Shown here piece after piece: positions 21,542 through 32,887 of a stretch of 64,000 nt of DNA. The DNA comes from Tuctoria greenei (lineage: Eukaryota > Streptophyta > Magnoliopsida > Poales > Poaceae): the NCBI GenBank assembly GCA_036927565.1, contig JAYESD010000008.1, positions 23,950,100 through 24,014,099 of the forward strand, read 5' to 3'. How positions within the stretch are numbered: the first letter of the stretch is position 1; the number at the start of each line of letters is the position of its first letter. A program made the translations under genes and the position numbers. The notes beneath the pieces were generated by a model. It saw only the letters and a program-made list of their open reading frames with translations. It ran no database searches and was not told the origin of the DNA.

Positions 21542-24500
21542 CCCCTTAACCCTCCATTCGTACAGGAACACCCCATCTCACTCACACCGCACCTCACCAG
21601 GCTCGCGCAGCCCTCATCCGCCCCAATTTCGGAGCTTCCCATTTCTTCCCCAATTCCGGCAACCTCACCCATTCCAACGTGTCCAAGTCAAGCTAACCAA
21701 ATTAACCTCTCCCATTGCTTCCCCAATGTGTGGAACGCGTAGAACACTTGCTTCTTGGTCACTTAGCATATCGTGTCCTATATCTCGATGGCCCTCGCCG
21801 GCGCCGCCACGCTCCATAGTCGTAGGCGAGTTAGAATCCCTCCTGACATACGAAACCTTGCCCGTAATCTTAACCTTTACATGTAGTATGTGGTAGTATG
21901 CTTCATTTGGTAAGCGGGGCAAGGGAAGGCGGACCTCGCCGAGCCGCCACCATGGCCGCCGTTGCCCTTTGCCGCAGGCCGCTGTGGTGACCTCCCCGGC
22001 CTGGAAGAGCACCCTAACAAGCTCCTCACGCTCGGGAACACATGCCTAACTCATCGGGTTGCCGAGAGCTCGCACGCCCGGGTAGATCGATGACATGCCA
22101 CCGTGCACGGTCGCCGCTGCTTGCCGCCAGTTGCCGTCGGAGCCGCTCCAGTGCGGACTGATGCTCCTCCTCACTCCCCTCGACCCTAGCTCCGTGTATA
22201 TTAGGCTATTTCCTCGGTTTATCCTGCAAGCCCCCGCCTCCATGATACATGGCCGCCCTCACCACCGCTTACCACCGTCGGCCACCGTCGAGGCTGCTCC
22301 GGCGCGGGAAAGTGTGTCACTTGCACCAGTACACCCCAGCACATGCGCACGACAACACAATTGGGAGAAAAACGGTGCCTGCTCGAAGAGTCACGGTGAA
22401 CCACCGTCGTCGTTGCCTCTGGGCTCTGGCCGTCGCCTTCCCGCCTCCCTTGTCCGGCCACCCTGGCGAGCACGTGGTGCACACATGGCGGCCATGTGGG
22501 TGCCACGCAAGCCAGCACTCCCGCGTCGCCACCCAGTCAACGCCATGCGCGCATAGCATTGGCCAGGCACCCATCTTCCCGATTCACAGCACAACAACCG
22601 TCAAAGCCACTTACAGCTTGGTCCCGCATGCGTTAGTCAATTGCTAAATGCACCCGTGGTCCACTGTGGCCCAGCCATAAGCCTCTGTACCGTGTGCTTT
22701 ATTTGGTGAAGCCACCCACTAGTGCCCACAAAAAAATATACACTCACATTTCCATGCGTAGGAAGAATCTGGGAAATCCTCTAAAATTATAAATATACTG
22801 TTAGAGCATAAAAATAGTGATTAGCGACATAAAGCAACTATAGAAATTATGTGATTTAATGTTGTGTGACAGAAATCATTAAATAAACTAGGAAATTGAG
22901 GAAATCCTTGTTTAGTCCCAGATTTGATAACCTCTTTCTCAAATACTTATCTAAAAATCCCCATCAACATTATTTAACATCTACATAGTAATGTAAGCGG
23001 TATTTAGTTAATGGGAATTATGAAATAGAGAACTAATTGTTATTCTTGTAGGAAATTAACTAAATTACCAACGGTTGGTAGAAAAACTATATATAAACCC
23101 TGCGAAGAATAATTTCCTCATGAATAATTATCAAGCAACCCTGAAAAATATTGTTAGACATATATGGTATTTGTTAATTGGCTAATACAAAATTATAGAA
23201 TAGAGGATTCACAATTTCTATAAAGAAGTCGTGTAAAAATTTATTATTAGTAACAAGCACATAGGAGCTTCCATTCAGGCCTTCATAATAACCTTCTAAA
23301 GAGCTTTAAGAAGATATTATTAGAGCTTTAGAATAGTAATTGACTAAGATAGACTATAGGACAATGAACTAACTAGTAGTAGCATAGGAAACACAATCAG
23401 AGAGCTGTTAAGTAAGAGGAACTTTCATGCAAGAGCTAAATAAAATAATATCTTCACTAATAAACCTCTAAAAGTGCTAATAGCCATATACTAAAGAGGT
23501 TATAGAAGACATTCATAAATATACTAAAGAAGATATAGAAGACGTTCATGATTTTCATGGCATTTAACAAATTAGCAGATAAGGGATGATATAAAATAAT
23601 GAGTCATACACTAGTCGTTATTAAAAATATTGAGTTGGCTCAAGAATATTAGCACATATTATTGGCCTCTAAAATAAGTGAGACTTACATTAGTAGGATT
23701 TTAGTGAATATACTATCGTAAAGATAGAACAATTATAAAAAAGGTCCATAGAGGTTACGGTCAGTTCATGTACCACAATTTAAATAATTTATGATATAAA
23801 CTAGTGAGCCCACCTTGATTGTCAGAAACCAAGTGAATAACTAGTAGACTGACGGAAATCGTACCCCAAACTTGGAAGTTTGACACCCATAACCATATAA
23901 AGTAATTATTGAAAATCTATAGTGTAATAAGATTAAGAAGTAGGCTATCAAACTAAGAAGATTGATTATAACGTTTAACCTTACAACGATTAGTTGGCCG
24001 AAGAAATACTATGTTTTTTTTTAAATAAGCCACTAGTAGAATATCATACTCTTCGATGAGCCTTCTAGGGACCTTAGAAACTGAGTTATTGAATGGTTGT
24101 TTGTATTATTGGAGTTCTATTTGGATTTCTTAGATCTTTATCAGTGAATTGTATTTTCTCCGTGTAGCTATAGTCGGAGAGTTCGCGAAGGAGATATTCA
24201 AGACCCGAATCATGAAAATCTGAACAAAGACAATGATGAAACACAATAAAGGCAAGCTCTAGCCCCTTAATCATATTTCACCTATGTTTTGCAATCTCAC
24301 CTATTAGCCTGTTTTGATTGCATGATTGTGTGACTGTTTTAAAATGTTGCTATGCTATTAACCACTTGAAACGTGGTAGCATGAGATATGTCGATGACTG
24401 AGTATCGGTGTTAGCTATTAGCCAACTATAAACAGTAACATGATAGTTACTCGCTATCAACGGCTTGAAACAAGACACTGCATCAGTTATGATAATAGCA

Positions 24501-25372
24501 ATGACTATCACAAATCCCTCCTTGATCTTGACAACTCAACCCCTTGACTACCTAATAGCTTCATCGTTGTGCTATAGCAGTGATGCGAGCACCTCCTTGT
24601 TAGTACTATTCTTAGGAACCCCTGTGATTTTCGCATCGCGAACCACTACACTGTATACATGATTGTGAAATGTGTTAAAAGGTGTCTGGTGGTGTGAGTT
24701 AGGATATGAGTGGGTGATTAATGAACTGTGTGTGTGAAGGGGAAGGGTGGTCAAGGTAGGTATGCTGATGGGATGCCGCGGGCTCCCTAAGAGGTATACC
24801 GGCTGCGGTTGCGTATTCGGTGTAATCCACCAATCGGTGCCAAGTGCTTCAGTAATAGTACAATGACCATATTTTTATGGACTAGCCTTGTGCTGAGTAC
24901 TTCGGTTTAGTTCGATGTTGTGTGTTCCGAACTAGTCCTTCTGTCAAGGGCGTATGGAGCCGCCTCACCAATATAAGGACCGATTCATTTGACCTCAACA
25001 TAGTGATTTCGTACAACCACAAAACCTGTATGGGCGGGACTCTCCCTACCTTTCTGGTAACTGCCATAAGAGAAAACCTGGAGAGTCATGGAGGGCACGA
25101 TGGACCAGGAAATGGCATAGAGACCGAGGGTCGTCTGATGTCTGGTTGGGTAGGAATTGCCCGAATAGCCCCTACATCGGGCCGAGGTGTGATTGTGGGG
25201 TTACGCGGGAAATATGGGATGAGCGTAATGTCATACCCTTGCTAGGTGTGCATGGCCTATGGGTAAAGTGTACAAACTCTGCAGAGTCTTAATCTATCTG
25301 GATATCTGTTGTCACAATTTTGGTACACTATGCTTTGGGCTCCTACTGATTAGCATTAGTATAACTCCTTGA

Positions 25373-25373
25373 A

Positions 25374-25401
<28 letters not shown>
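25373..25401. repeat. (TG)n microsatellite
   Basis: About 14 TG units (gtgtgtgtgt...) inside the 5.84-kb insertion. Confidence 0.9.
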
Positions 25402-25405
<4 letters not shown>

Positions 25406-26016
25406 CCGAGGCCACCGTGTTTTGGGAAAGTGTTGGCATGCGCGCCAGAGTCGTTAGGGCCTTGGGTCGGAAGACTCATCTAAAAGTGAGGGAACTGGCG
25501 GGATGGTCTGAAACTCCCCTAGGACACGCCAACTATAATAATACTGATTCAACAACTTCTCACTCTTATTGCAAAACAGAACCTTGCATAAAATGCTTTT
25601 TGGCAAAACTAAGCTGTGTGGCTTCTCCTTGCTACAAGCCCAAATGCATGAAACACCTCCCCTTGATTAGTGATAGGGCTTGTGGAGTACCTTATGTACT
25701 CACTCTTGATTTATATGTGGTTTATCAGAAGACAGAGAAGCTGAAGCGTGTGAGAATGATGACTAGGTCTAATCCTACTTCCCAAGTGTGCCTCTTGGGC
25801 ATGGCGCCATTCTGCTCCGCTATTTTGAGGAATTTATCTATTTTGGTAGTCATCTCCGACCACAACCAATGTAATCTATATCATGTTTGTAAGACTTATA
25901 TTGATTATAAATAAATAATCGTTGTAGGGATCTCGATCTATTCTGTTGTTACCAACTACTGATCCAGAGATTGGTACGGGATGCACAAGTGGACCCTCAG
26001 AAGACGGGTCTTGACA

Positions 26017-26968
26017 GATCTCCATTTATCAACTGGCATAAGCACTACAATGAATTTCTTTTCATAAGTGGATAATCTCTGATTTTTGATACTTAAAGCC
26101 TTGCTCAGATATGCAATAGGGTGTCCATTTTGTGACAAGACAGCTCCAATGCCCACATCACAAGCATCAGTAGTGACTTCAAAAGGTTGAGAAAAATTTG
26201 GGAAGGCAAAAACAGGTGTGGAACTCATTGCCAACTTCAGTTTATCAAAAGCTGCCCGAGAAGAATCATTCCACTGAAATTTCATTTGCTGCAGGATAGA
26301 GGTCAATGGTTTTGCAATAATGCCATAATTCTGGACAAATTTTCTATAATATCTAGTTAATCCAAGAAAACCTCTTAACTCAACAAAGTTGCTTGGTGTG
26401 GGCCAATTTAACATAGCAACTGTATTTGAGGGGTCAGTGGATACACCTCTATCAGATATAACATGTCCAAGATAAGAGATAGTGGTTTGAGAAAAATTGC
26501 ACTTACTGAGCTTGACAAAGAACTTGTGATCAGAGAGCCTCTGAAAAACCTTTTGCAAGTGAAGTAAATGGTCCTCCCAAGATGAACTATACACCAATAT
26601 GTCCTCCATAAAAATCAGCACAAATTTCCTCATAAAGTCTGAAAAAACAGAATTCATCACACATTGGAATGTGGCTGGTGCATTAGTTAACCCAAAAGGC
26701 ATCACTCTAAATTGAAAGTGTACATGATGTGTTTTGAATGATGTTTTAACTTCATCAGCTTCAACCATTCTCACTTGGTGAAAACCAGACCTGAGATCAA
26801 TAGTAGAGAAAAACCTTGCAACAACAATTTCATCAAGAAATTCATCAATAATAGGCATGGGAAATTTATTTTTGATTGTCACTAAATTTAATTTTCTATA
26901 GTCAATGCACAATCTCCAAGAGCCATCCTTTTTCTTCACCAAAAGTACAGGAGATGCAAAGGGACTAA
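26017..26968 (-). pseudogene. gypsy reverse transcriptase, RNase H start
   Basis: The minus-strand frame from about 26942 reads VKKKDGSWRLCIDYRKLN, then FFSTIDLRSGFHQVRM, then VMPFGLTNAPATFQ, then the active-site segment LIFMEDILVYSSSWEDHLLH. The usual second motif aspartate pair is here M-E-D, so one catalytic position is changed. RGFLGLTRYYRKFVQNYG and TTDACDVGIGAVLSQNG (RNase H start) follow. The frame is cut by the gatct insertion at 26016; the rest continues at 20175. Reverse transcriptase copies element RNA to DNA. Confidence 0.9.
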
Positions 26969-27190
26969 GACTATGCGCACTCGTATACTCTAAAAACTTA
27001 CTCTAAAACGTGGGTTCCATAGATTTACAACAACTTCCTCTAAACTTCCAGTATCTTCTAATTTTACAGCACAATTTTCATAAGTTTTACCTTAATTTTC
27101 CAGCATACTCTAAATTCCCAGCACCTAAGTGGGTCCCACCTAGAAATTTAGAATCCCGTAAGGGCTCCTAGTAGCCTAGTGCTGACGGTC
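26969..27190. mobile_element. Tourist-type MITE inside gypsy pol
   Basis: 222 bp, flanked by TAA (26966-26968 and 27191-27193). The ends are gactatgcgcactcg (left) and the complement of agtgctgacggtc (right), an imperfect inverted repeat. It separates the protease/RT linker (GMITPS) from SPFASPVLLVKKKDG and introduces stops. Confidence 0.7.
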
Positions 27191-28130
27191 TAACACTGGG
27201 GGTGATCATTCCAGAGCTAAGCATTTTAGAGACTTGTTTTTCTATTTCAGACTTTTGCTCAGGAGAATACCTATAAGGCCTACAATTAATTGGTGCTGTA
27301 TTAGGCAGCAAGGAAACAGCATGATCATAAACCCTTGAAGGAGGAAGGGATTTTAGTTCCTGAAAAATCTCTTCATATTGAGTGAGGAGTTTATGTACAG
27401 CAGGGTGAAGACTGAGAGGTGCAGAATTCAGTCTGTCAAAAGATGCAGGTTTGACAGGTTCTATGAGGACAACAGCCCAAAGATCATTACCTTTGCTGCA
27501 TTTGTAGACTTGCTCAAATGATATCTCAGATAACATAGAAGAATCATTATCCTTGAGCCCCTGCAGTGATATAAGGTTGCCTTTGTGAGGGAATGATATT
27601 ATCTTTCCACTACAATCACAATTCATGGGGCTGTGTAACTCCAGCCAATTCATCCCCAAAACAAGATCATATGCTTTCATGTCAATGACCTTAGCTGCAC
27701 AAGAAAATGTATGGCCCTGTGCATACCACTCAAAAGCAGGAACCTCTTTAGAGCAGTGGAGAGTATTACCATTAGCCACTCTGACATCACAAGGTGAAGT
27801 TTACACAGGCAACTGCAAAAGAGAAACCAAGTCAGAATTGATGAATATGTCAGTACTCCCGGAATCCACCAAGACAATGAGCACTATGTTTTTGACCAAT
27901 GCCTTGATCTGCATAGTCCTAGAACCAGTTTTACCAGAAATAGCATTAAGGGATAAGAAAAGATCAGAGTCTTCCTGCATGTGCTGACCACTTTCAATGA
28001 CATCGAGGATTCCATCAGATAAGACTTCTCCACCATCAACAGTAGTAAAATCCATAGCATGAAAAGTGGCAGTTGCAGAAACAACACATTTGTGAGATGG
28101 AGTAAATTTCTCACCTGTAGCATAAACCAT
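27191..28130 (-). pseudogene. gypsy protease and linker to RT
   Basis: Minus strand. The retroviral-type aspartic protease core is visible as IVLVDSGSTDIFIN (DSG active site, about 27880). A stop follows at 27801, after LLQLPV. The frame then continues in the same order with DLVLGMNWLELHSPMNCD, the second conserved protease region (LGMNWL), and reaches the RT N-terminus (VYDHAVSLLPNTAPINCRPY, SSGMITPS) before the MITE. Confidence 0.85.
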
Positions 28131-29202
28131 TCACCCTTCGATATTCTTTGAGTTTCTTAGCCTTCCACAATTCACCAGTCAATGATGAGGGTTTCTTTTC
28201 TTTGCCTTGAAAAGAAGACTCTGTTCTTTGCTGCATTTTAGAAGACAACTCTCTGGTCTTTTCAATCAGTTTCTCTTGAACAGAGGCTAGAATTGCAGCC
28301 CTGACTACTGTTTCAGGCAAGTGCATTTCAACTATGGCTCGAATATCATCCCTCAAACCCATCAAAAATTGGGAGACTAGCATGGTCTCATTTAGAGCAG
28401 GATCGTATAGTCTGATGTGGTATACTAGTTGATCAAAAGCTCTTCTATATTCTTCCACAGAACCAATTTGTTTGAGATTGAGCAACTCCATAGTTTTAAG
28501 TCTATGAACATCCACATCAAATTCTCTAGTGACAACAGTTACAAAGGTGGACCATAAGTAATAATCAGTGGTGTGTTTATAAGATTGGAACCAATGTGCT
28601 GCCCTGTCAACCATGTGAAGTGATGCAGCAATAACCCGAAATGTGACAGGAATCTGATATAACACAAAATAAACAACACATTTGTGTAGCCAGATTCTAA
28701 CATTAGTTCCATCAAACATGGGGAAATCCATCTTAGGCATCCATTGTTTCTTACTCTCTACAGATCTATCAACATCAGGAAGGGTAACACCACGCTGAGA
28801 CTGAAACATGGGATGAGGGGGTACCTGCAGCCCTGAAGGTTGAGTCAGTATGTGGTGTTGAGGTGTCTGCAGAGATGTCGTTGTTGACTGGTGTGAAGAA
28901 GAGCCGATCTGAGGAGTAGAAGGATGAGGACCCATTACAGCATCTTCCATGCCAGAATGATTTCCTCACAAGGTGGACTTGAATCTCTTAGCCATCTGCA
29001 ACTGCTCCTGCTGTACCAACCCAACAGAAGTCATCGCCATATCCTCCTTAGTACTAACAGTATGCAGATCATTAGAGAATTTAGTCTCCATGGACTCAAT
29101 CCTCTCAATAAGTTTATAAATCGAATCAGCAAGAGATTTCTCAGATTTCAACATCTTAGAAACAAGGAAACGAGCTTGAGGACCCGGTTTAAAAGGCGTC
29201 AT
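28111..29202 (-). pseudogene. gypsy Gag
   Basis: Starts about 29202 (MTPFKPGPQARFLVSKMLKS). An in-frame TGA at 28966 looks like a CGA to TGA change; the frame continues unbroken as GNHSGMEDAVMG. The capsid-like core has FPMFDGTNVRIWLHKC, AAHWFQSY, then VTREFD and LLNLKQIGSVEEYRRAFDQL, typical of plant gypsy Gag (retrotrans_gag family). A CCHC-like knuckle remnant (LCYR..., THKC-like) at the 3' end is damaged. Confidence 0.85.
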
Positions 29203-29270
29203 GATGAATTGGTTGAGGAAATGCCAGAGAAACAATCATCACATGAAAATCCACAGAATTGTGACGAGTC

Positions 29271-29281
29271 TCTGATACCAG
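29271..29281 (-). other. Primer-binding site of minus-strand gypsy
   Basis: In minus sense ctggtatcaga lies immediately next to the 5' LTR end at 29282. It matches the 3' end of initiator tRNA-Met. Confidence 0.85.
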
Positions 29282-29414
29282 TGTGAAGAACTCACGGGAA
29301 CACCACCCAAGCGATCACATCTCAAACCATAACCGAGAAAACCCAAAGAGCGATCAACACAAACGAACAGTGAAATGCCACCAAAACAACAACACGAGAA
29401 TTTGGGTCTTCTGA

Positions 29415-29446
<32 letters not shown>

Positions 29447-29799
29447 ATTAACCACTTCGATAAATCACTGTTAGATCTCAGTGTCTCATGGATTACAACC
29501 AGGGTGGAAGTAAGAACAGCAAAGAGAGAGGAGAGGATTTGGGGAGATCGGAGATAACAAAATTTTTCAACAAACTTTCTATCTACTTCTTCTTCACGAC
29601 ATTGCTATATAGAGACTCGTCATGGGATTCATGGGCCAGCTCTTCAAATCAATTTGTCCCAGTTGGGCCGTCCAGCTCTTCCCCGCGCAACTCCATAGCT
29701 GAATTGCTTGCGCCTCCGCCAGTATTCCCGCCCTTCGTCAGACTGGCGCTGAGATTACTTTGTGGCATATCCGACGGTCCAGCTCACCCGGATATGACA
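29282..29799 (-). repeat. 5' LTR of minus-strand gypsy
   Basis: 518 bp, TGTCATATCC... to ...cttCACA in minus sense. It includes an expanded (CT)n tract at 29420-29446 (plus strand) that is much shorter in the 3' LTR. Followed on the plus strand by target duplication gaggc. Confidence 0.92.
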
Positions 29800-29804
29800 G
29801 AGGC

Positions 29805-30180
29805 ACAGGGGAGCTCGTTGACGACTGTGGACGAGGGCAGAAGAGGCGGGCTGTGAGAGGAGTGTAGAAGGAGCAGAGGCGGCGGTAGAGACGCGTGAGC
29901 CAGACGGATGAGACTGGGAGAGGATTTGAGAGGTGAATAAGCCTTTTATGTGGTAGCATTGCGGGTAATTTTTCACCAATTTGGGGGTACTTTCGTATTC
30001 TCGATGCGCAGAAGCAGTGGAAAGCTGGTGGGAGGCCGCTTTTGCTGCCAGCCAGTTGCTAGTTAATTTTGAGAAGTGCTTCTGTGAGAAGTGGGTTGAA
30101 AAGCTAAGCATTTAGGAGCTCAAGTGCTTAAATTTATACAGAAGTTGGTTGAGAAGCTATGCCAAACAGGCCCATATTGT
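29805..30180. other. Right flank of gypsy, possible MITE end
   Basis: GC-rich sequence continuing that at 17894-18217, then an AT-rich part ending gccaaacaggcccat (30161). This looks like the right terminus of a gggcctgtttggc-type DNA element. No partner terminus was found in the window. Confidence 0.4.
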
Positions 30181-30189
30181 CATACTCTG

Positions 30190-30662
30190 AGTTTGGTTAA
30201 GCTTAGAGGTAGACCAAGTCACACAACTTCCTTCTTAGACTTGTGACATTGATGTAAAAATTCATATGTCCAAGCCACACAGTCCTGTATAGTTCTTCTC
30301 TTGATAAATCCATATTGATTTCGGCATATAATTCTGTTAATCACTTTCTGTAATCTATTTGTCATGAGTTTTAGTGATGATCTTGTATGCACAGTTTAGA
30401 AGAGCAATAGGTCTATAATCATTTGCTGAAGTCGGGTTGCTGATTTTTGGCATGAGAGTGATATATAAGAATTGTTGGTTGCCATTAAATCTATTCATTT
30501 TTGAAAGAAACTATCACAGAGCTTGTAGAAGTCGTGTTTTACAATATTCCAGCATTTCTTGAGAAAAAGATCACTAAAGCTGTCGTCCGACCCTGGTGCT
30601 ATGTCTTTAGGCATGTAGCTTACCATCCTATCAATCTCCTCGTGAGGATTATACACATGATT
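30190..30662 (-). pseudogene. L1 LINE reverse transcriptase fragment
   Basis: Minus strand, broken frames: HEEIDRMVSYMPKDIAPGSD, then FLKKCWNIVKHDFYKLC, then after frame changes a PIALLNC-like stretch, LMTNRLQKVINRII, then RNQYGFIKRRTIQDCVAW and EFLHQCHKSKKE. This is the order of the plant L1 reverse transcriptase (APGPDGF, LxNRLxxVI, NQxGFxxxRxIxD). Stops and a frameshift show it is dead. It is a different part of an L1 from the one at 16807-17620. Confidence 0.8.
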
Positions 30663-30669
30663 TCGATTG

Positions 30670-31180
30670 TAAGTATCACAATTTTAAGCATCACAATTCC
30701 AACATAAGCATCGCCTAAACATAAGCGTCACAATTAAACCCAGATGGCTCACAATTCCAACATTCTAAGCATCACAATTGAAGATGGCGGCGGTATCACA
30801 ACATTGCATCATCATAACGCGAGGTGAACGCAGCATGCAGCATACCTGCATCGGCAAGGTGAAGCGACGTGCAGCGTCGACGGCGACGTGCGATTCGGTC
30901 CAACCACTTGCTGCTCTGCATTTTAGTGATAATACTATATCAACAAGCAATCATGTGTAAACCTCTTTCACAACAATAATACTATATCGGGCGAGGTGGA
31001 GCGGCGGCGCTCGGGCGAGGTGGGGCGGTGGCGCTCAGGCGGCGCGGCGCAGCACGACAGCGAGGTGGGGACGGCGTCGCTCGTTCGGCAAGGCAGCAGC
31101 GCAGCGCAAGGAGGATGAAGACGACAGCGTCGGGCGAAAGGCGTGTGGAATGGGCTGCGTGCGGCCCGTGTGGGGTAGGG
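30670..31180. other. Spacer with aagcatcacaatt repeats
   Basis: 30660-30780 holds several aagcatcacaattcc-like units. 30990-31160 is GC-rich with gcgaggtgg repeats. No gene recognised. This could be the interior of the CACTA element ending at 31474. Confidence 0.4.
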
Positions 31181-31184
31181 TTAA

Positions 31185-31474
31185 GTCGCTTACGTATGTC
31201 GACCAACAAACTTACGTCGATCTAGGATTGGGTCGATGTAAGTATGCGTTAAATTTCGTCGGTCCACTAACTTACATCGGCTTATGTCTGGACCGATGTA
31301 AGTAGTACGTTAAATACCGTCGGTCCCCTTACTTACTTTGGCCACGGGCCCATGGCCAATTTAAGTTAGTTAACTTACACCGGCTGCCGCAGGCCGACGT
31401 AAGTTTAGTTACTTACGTCGATCGGCCCACGTAAGTTATTCTGACCGATGTAAGATTGCGAGTTTTCTGTAGTG
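31185..31474. mobile_element. CACTA terminus with subterminal repeats
   Basis: Ends ...gagttttctgTAGTG at 31474, which is CACTAcagaaaactc in the other sense. About ten direct and inverted copies of acttacRtcgg / ccgatgtaagt lie in the 290 bp before it. A CACTA end with dense subterminal 10-12-mers is diagnostic of En/Spm-type elements. The other end was not found, so the element may extend left to about 30670 or be truncated. Confidence 0.75.
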
Positions 31475-31589
31475 GTGGCACGGAGGCGGCCGGGATGGTC
31501 TGCATGGCGAGGAGGCAGCGGCAAGTGGACATCAGCATGGGCTGGCGGGTGCGATGTGGTGACGTGTCGGGATCTTCCTTGTTCCAAGT

Positions 31590-31981
31590 ATATGGGGCTT
31601 ATTCTCGTGTCGTCTCTAGCCCACGAAAATATCCCTTATTGTCGTGAGCCCAGCCCCAGACCCACGAAAATACAAATTATTTTCTTGAGCTTCGTCCAGG
31701 AATGATAAAAATACATTTTATTTTCGTGTCCAAACCACATCAAAGGAAAACAAAGTTTATATTCGTGTGCTGGATCAGGGGCCCACAAAAATTGATATTA
31801 TTTTCATGCGCCCCATACACAGCCGCCAAAAATAAGTTTATTTTTTGAGCCATTACATCAGTCCACAGACATAATCTCTATTTTCATGAGCTCGGCCCCT
31901 ACCCACGAAAATATCTATTATTTTCGTTAGCCAAGGTGAAAATAATTTTAGCCCACGAAAATAATCTGTGCTCCTGTTGTG
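31590..31981. mobile_element. Second CACTA-like terminus
   Basis: About nine copies of a different subterminal unit, gcccacgaaaata (and degenerate forms), lead to an end ...tgtgctcctgttgtg at 31981, or cacaacaggagcacag in the other sense. The layout is that of a CACTA end of another family. The terminal CACAA rather than CACTA makes the exact border less sure. It begins just after the terminus at 31474. Confidence 0.55.
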
Positions 31982-31989
31982 ATTTAGCA

Positions 31990-32719
31990 TCCACACTTAC
32001 CATACAAGTCTTTCAGATTTATTATGAATTTTATTCAGACTTTGTCTTACATGGACTAAAATTTTAGTTGAGCTTTGTCACATGGTCTTAAATTAGACAA
32101 GCAATCCTCACTTTTGTGTTTATTATTGCAAATAAGTTTGGAAATTAGCTTTTGTTCTGTGTTTTATAAAGTTTGAATTTTGAGTGATTTTCAGTTGCTC
32201 TAAAAAACAGGACTGTTACATAAAGTTTTGACCACACCATTTTAGAAGATCTGTCTATCTGTTAAGTGCTTGAGATTTCAAACACCGAGCAATTAGCAGC
32301 TAATTACTGCTATTAACTACTAATTTTGTAATTAACCATTAATCAATTAGTATATAGGTTAATCAATCATATTTTCTTTTGATTATTTTACAAGTAGCAC
32401 AACCCTACACGAATTAACAATTAAAAAAAAATCTTACCTTCTTTTACCCCGCCTTCTTCCAGCCGCCCTCGCCTCTCCGCCCTGTCGGGTCGTTGCTGCC
32501 CCTGCACCTCCGCCATGCCGCTCCTGCACCGCCGCAGCGCTCTGCTCCGCCGGACGGTGGTGGGGAGCTCTCACGGCGGAGGTGTGGCGCTCCGCCGCCA
32601 CCGCCCGACTTGATCGGGAAAACAAGTCCAGAGATTATGGTTGCATGGAGGGATATAAAGAAAACTGCACAAACTTAAAGCATATGATAGATGGCTGAAA
32701 ATGTTGTTTGGAACAACCC
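31990..32719. other. Intergenic, no gene recognised
   Basis: AT-rich to 32430, then a short GC-rich stretch (32440-32610) with overlapping frames on both strands and no domain. Confidence 0.45.
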
Positions 32720-32887
32720 ATAATTTTAGGCGCTTGCTCTTAAGGATTTCCGTTTAATAAATATAAGGAGTCTGCGGTAGATTGAGAAGCAATCTTCTCC
32801 CGTTCCAACTATCCGCAGCCGATCCAAAAATCCTTCCGGATCCTTTCTTTCCCAGATAAAGGGCCTAACTACCGTGCGAGTCAAGGC
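32720..32887 (+). promoter_or_regulatory. Displaced 5' flank of MATH-BTB gene
   Basis: Because Tat-A inserted with duplication aaggc (32883-32887 and 53412-53416), this sequence originally continued directly into the MATH-BTB start codon. It holds a TATA-like aatataagga (about 32759) and a CT-rich leader (32790-32870) about 130 bp from the original ATG, in keeping with a core promoter and 5' UTR. It is now about 20.5 kb away from the coding sequence. Confidence 0.55.

Larger units (their letters stand above)
20176..26016. mobile_element. Giant TG..CA insertion, solo-LTR candidate
   Basis: 5841 bp starting TGTCAcaacccaaaat and ending gtcttTGACA, flanked by the exact 5-bp duplication gatct (20171-20175 and 26017-26021). 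Removing it rejoins the RNase H frame of the host gypsy (KWR|SYLHR). The ends form the inverted pentamer TGTCA/TGACA. I see no internal LTR pair, no primer-binding site and no gag/pol domain, so a solo LTR of unusual length is the simplest reading; a LARD is the alternative. Inside, a GC-rich island (21120-22660) has a TATA-like ctataaaagg near 21530, and the rest is AT-rich. A TgtcacAaccc start recalls LTRs of Tekay/Del-type chromoviruses (from memory). Confidence 0.7.
18218..29799 (-). mobile_element. Ty3/gypsy chromovirus with nested insertions
   Basis: Complete LTR element on the minus strand: 5' LTR 29799-29282, Met primer-binding site, gag, protease, reverse transcriptase, RNase H, integrase, chromodomain, 3' LTR 18717-18218. 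The 5-bp target duplication gaggc is exact (18213-18217 and 29800-29804). Without the 5.84-kb insertion (20176-26016) and a 222-bp Tourist MITE (26969-27190) it is about 5.5 kb. All coding regions are damaged: stops, a frameshift, an integrase deletion, and FMED in place of the usual xxDD motif of reverse transcriptase. Confidence 0.92.

Noticed and set aside
21124..22647. Overlapping frames of up to 245 residues in the solo-LTR candidate
   Set aside because: Composition-driven frames in a GC-rich island, low-complexity Pro/Ser/Arg, no domain, and inside a TG..CA element.
30161..30175. gccaaacaggcccat as right end of a large DNA element enclosing the gypsy
   Set aside because: The left partner gggcctgtttggc was not found within the window, so the element cannot be delimited.
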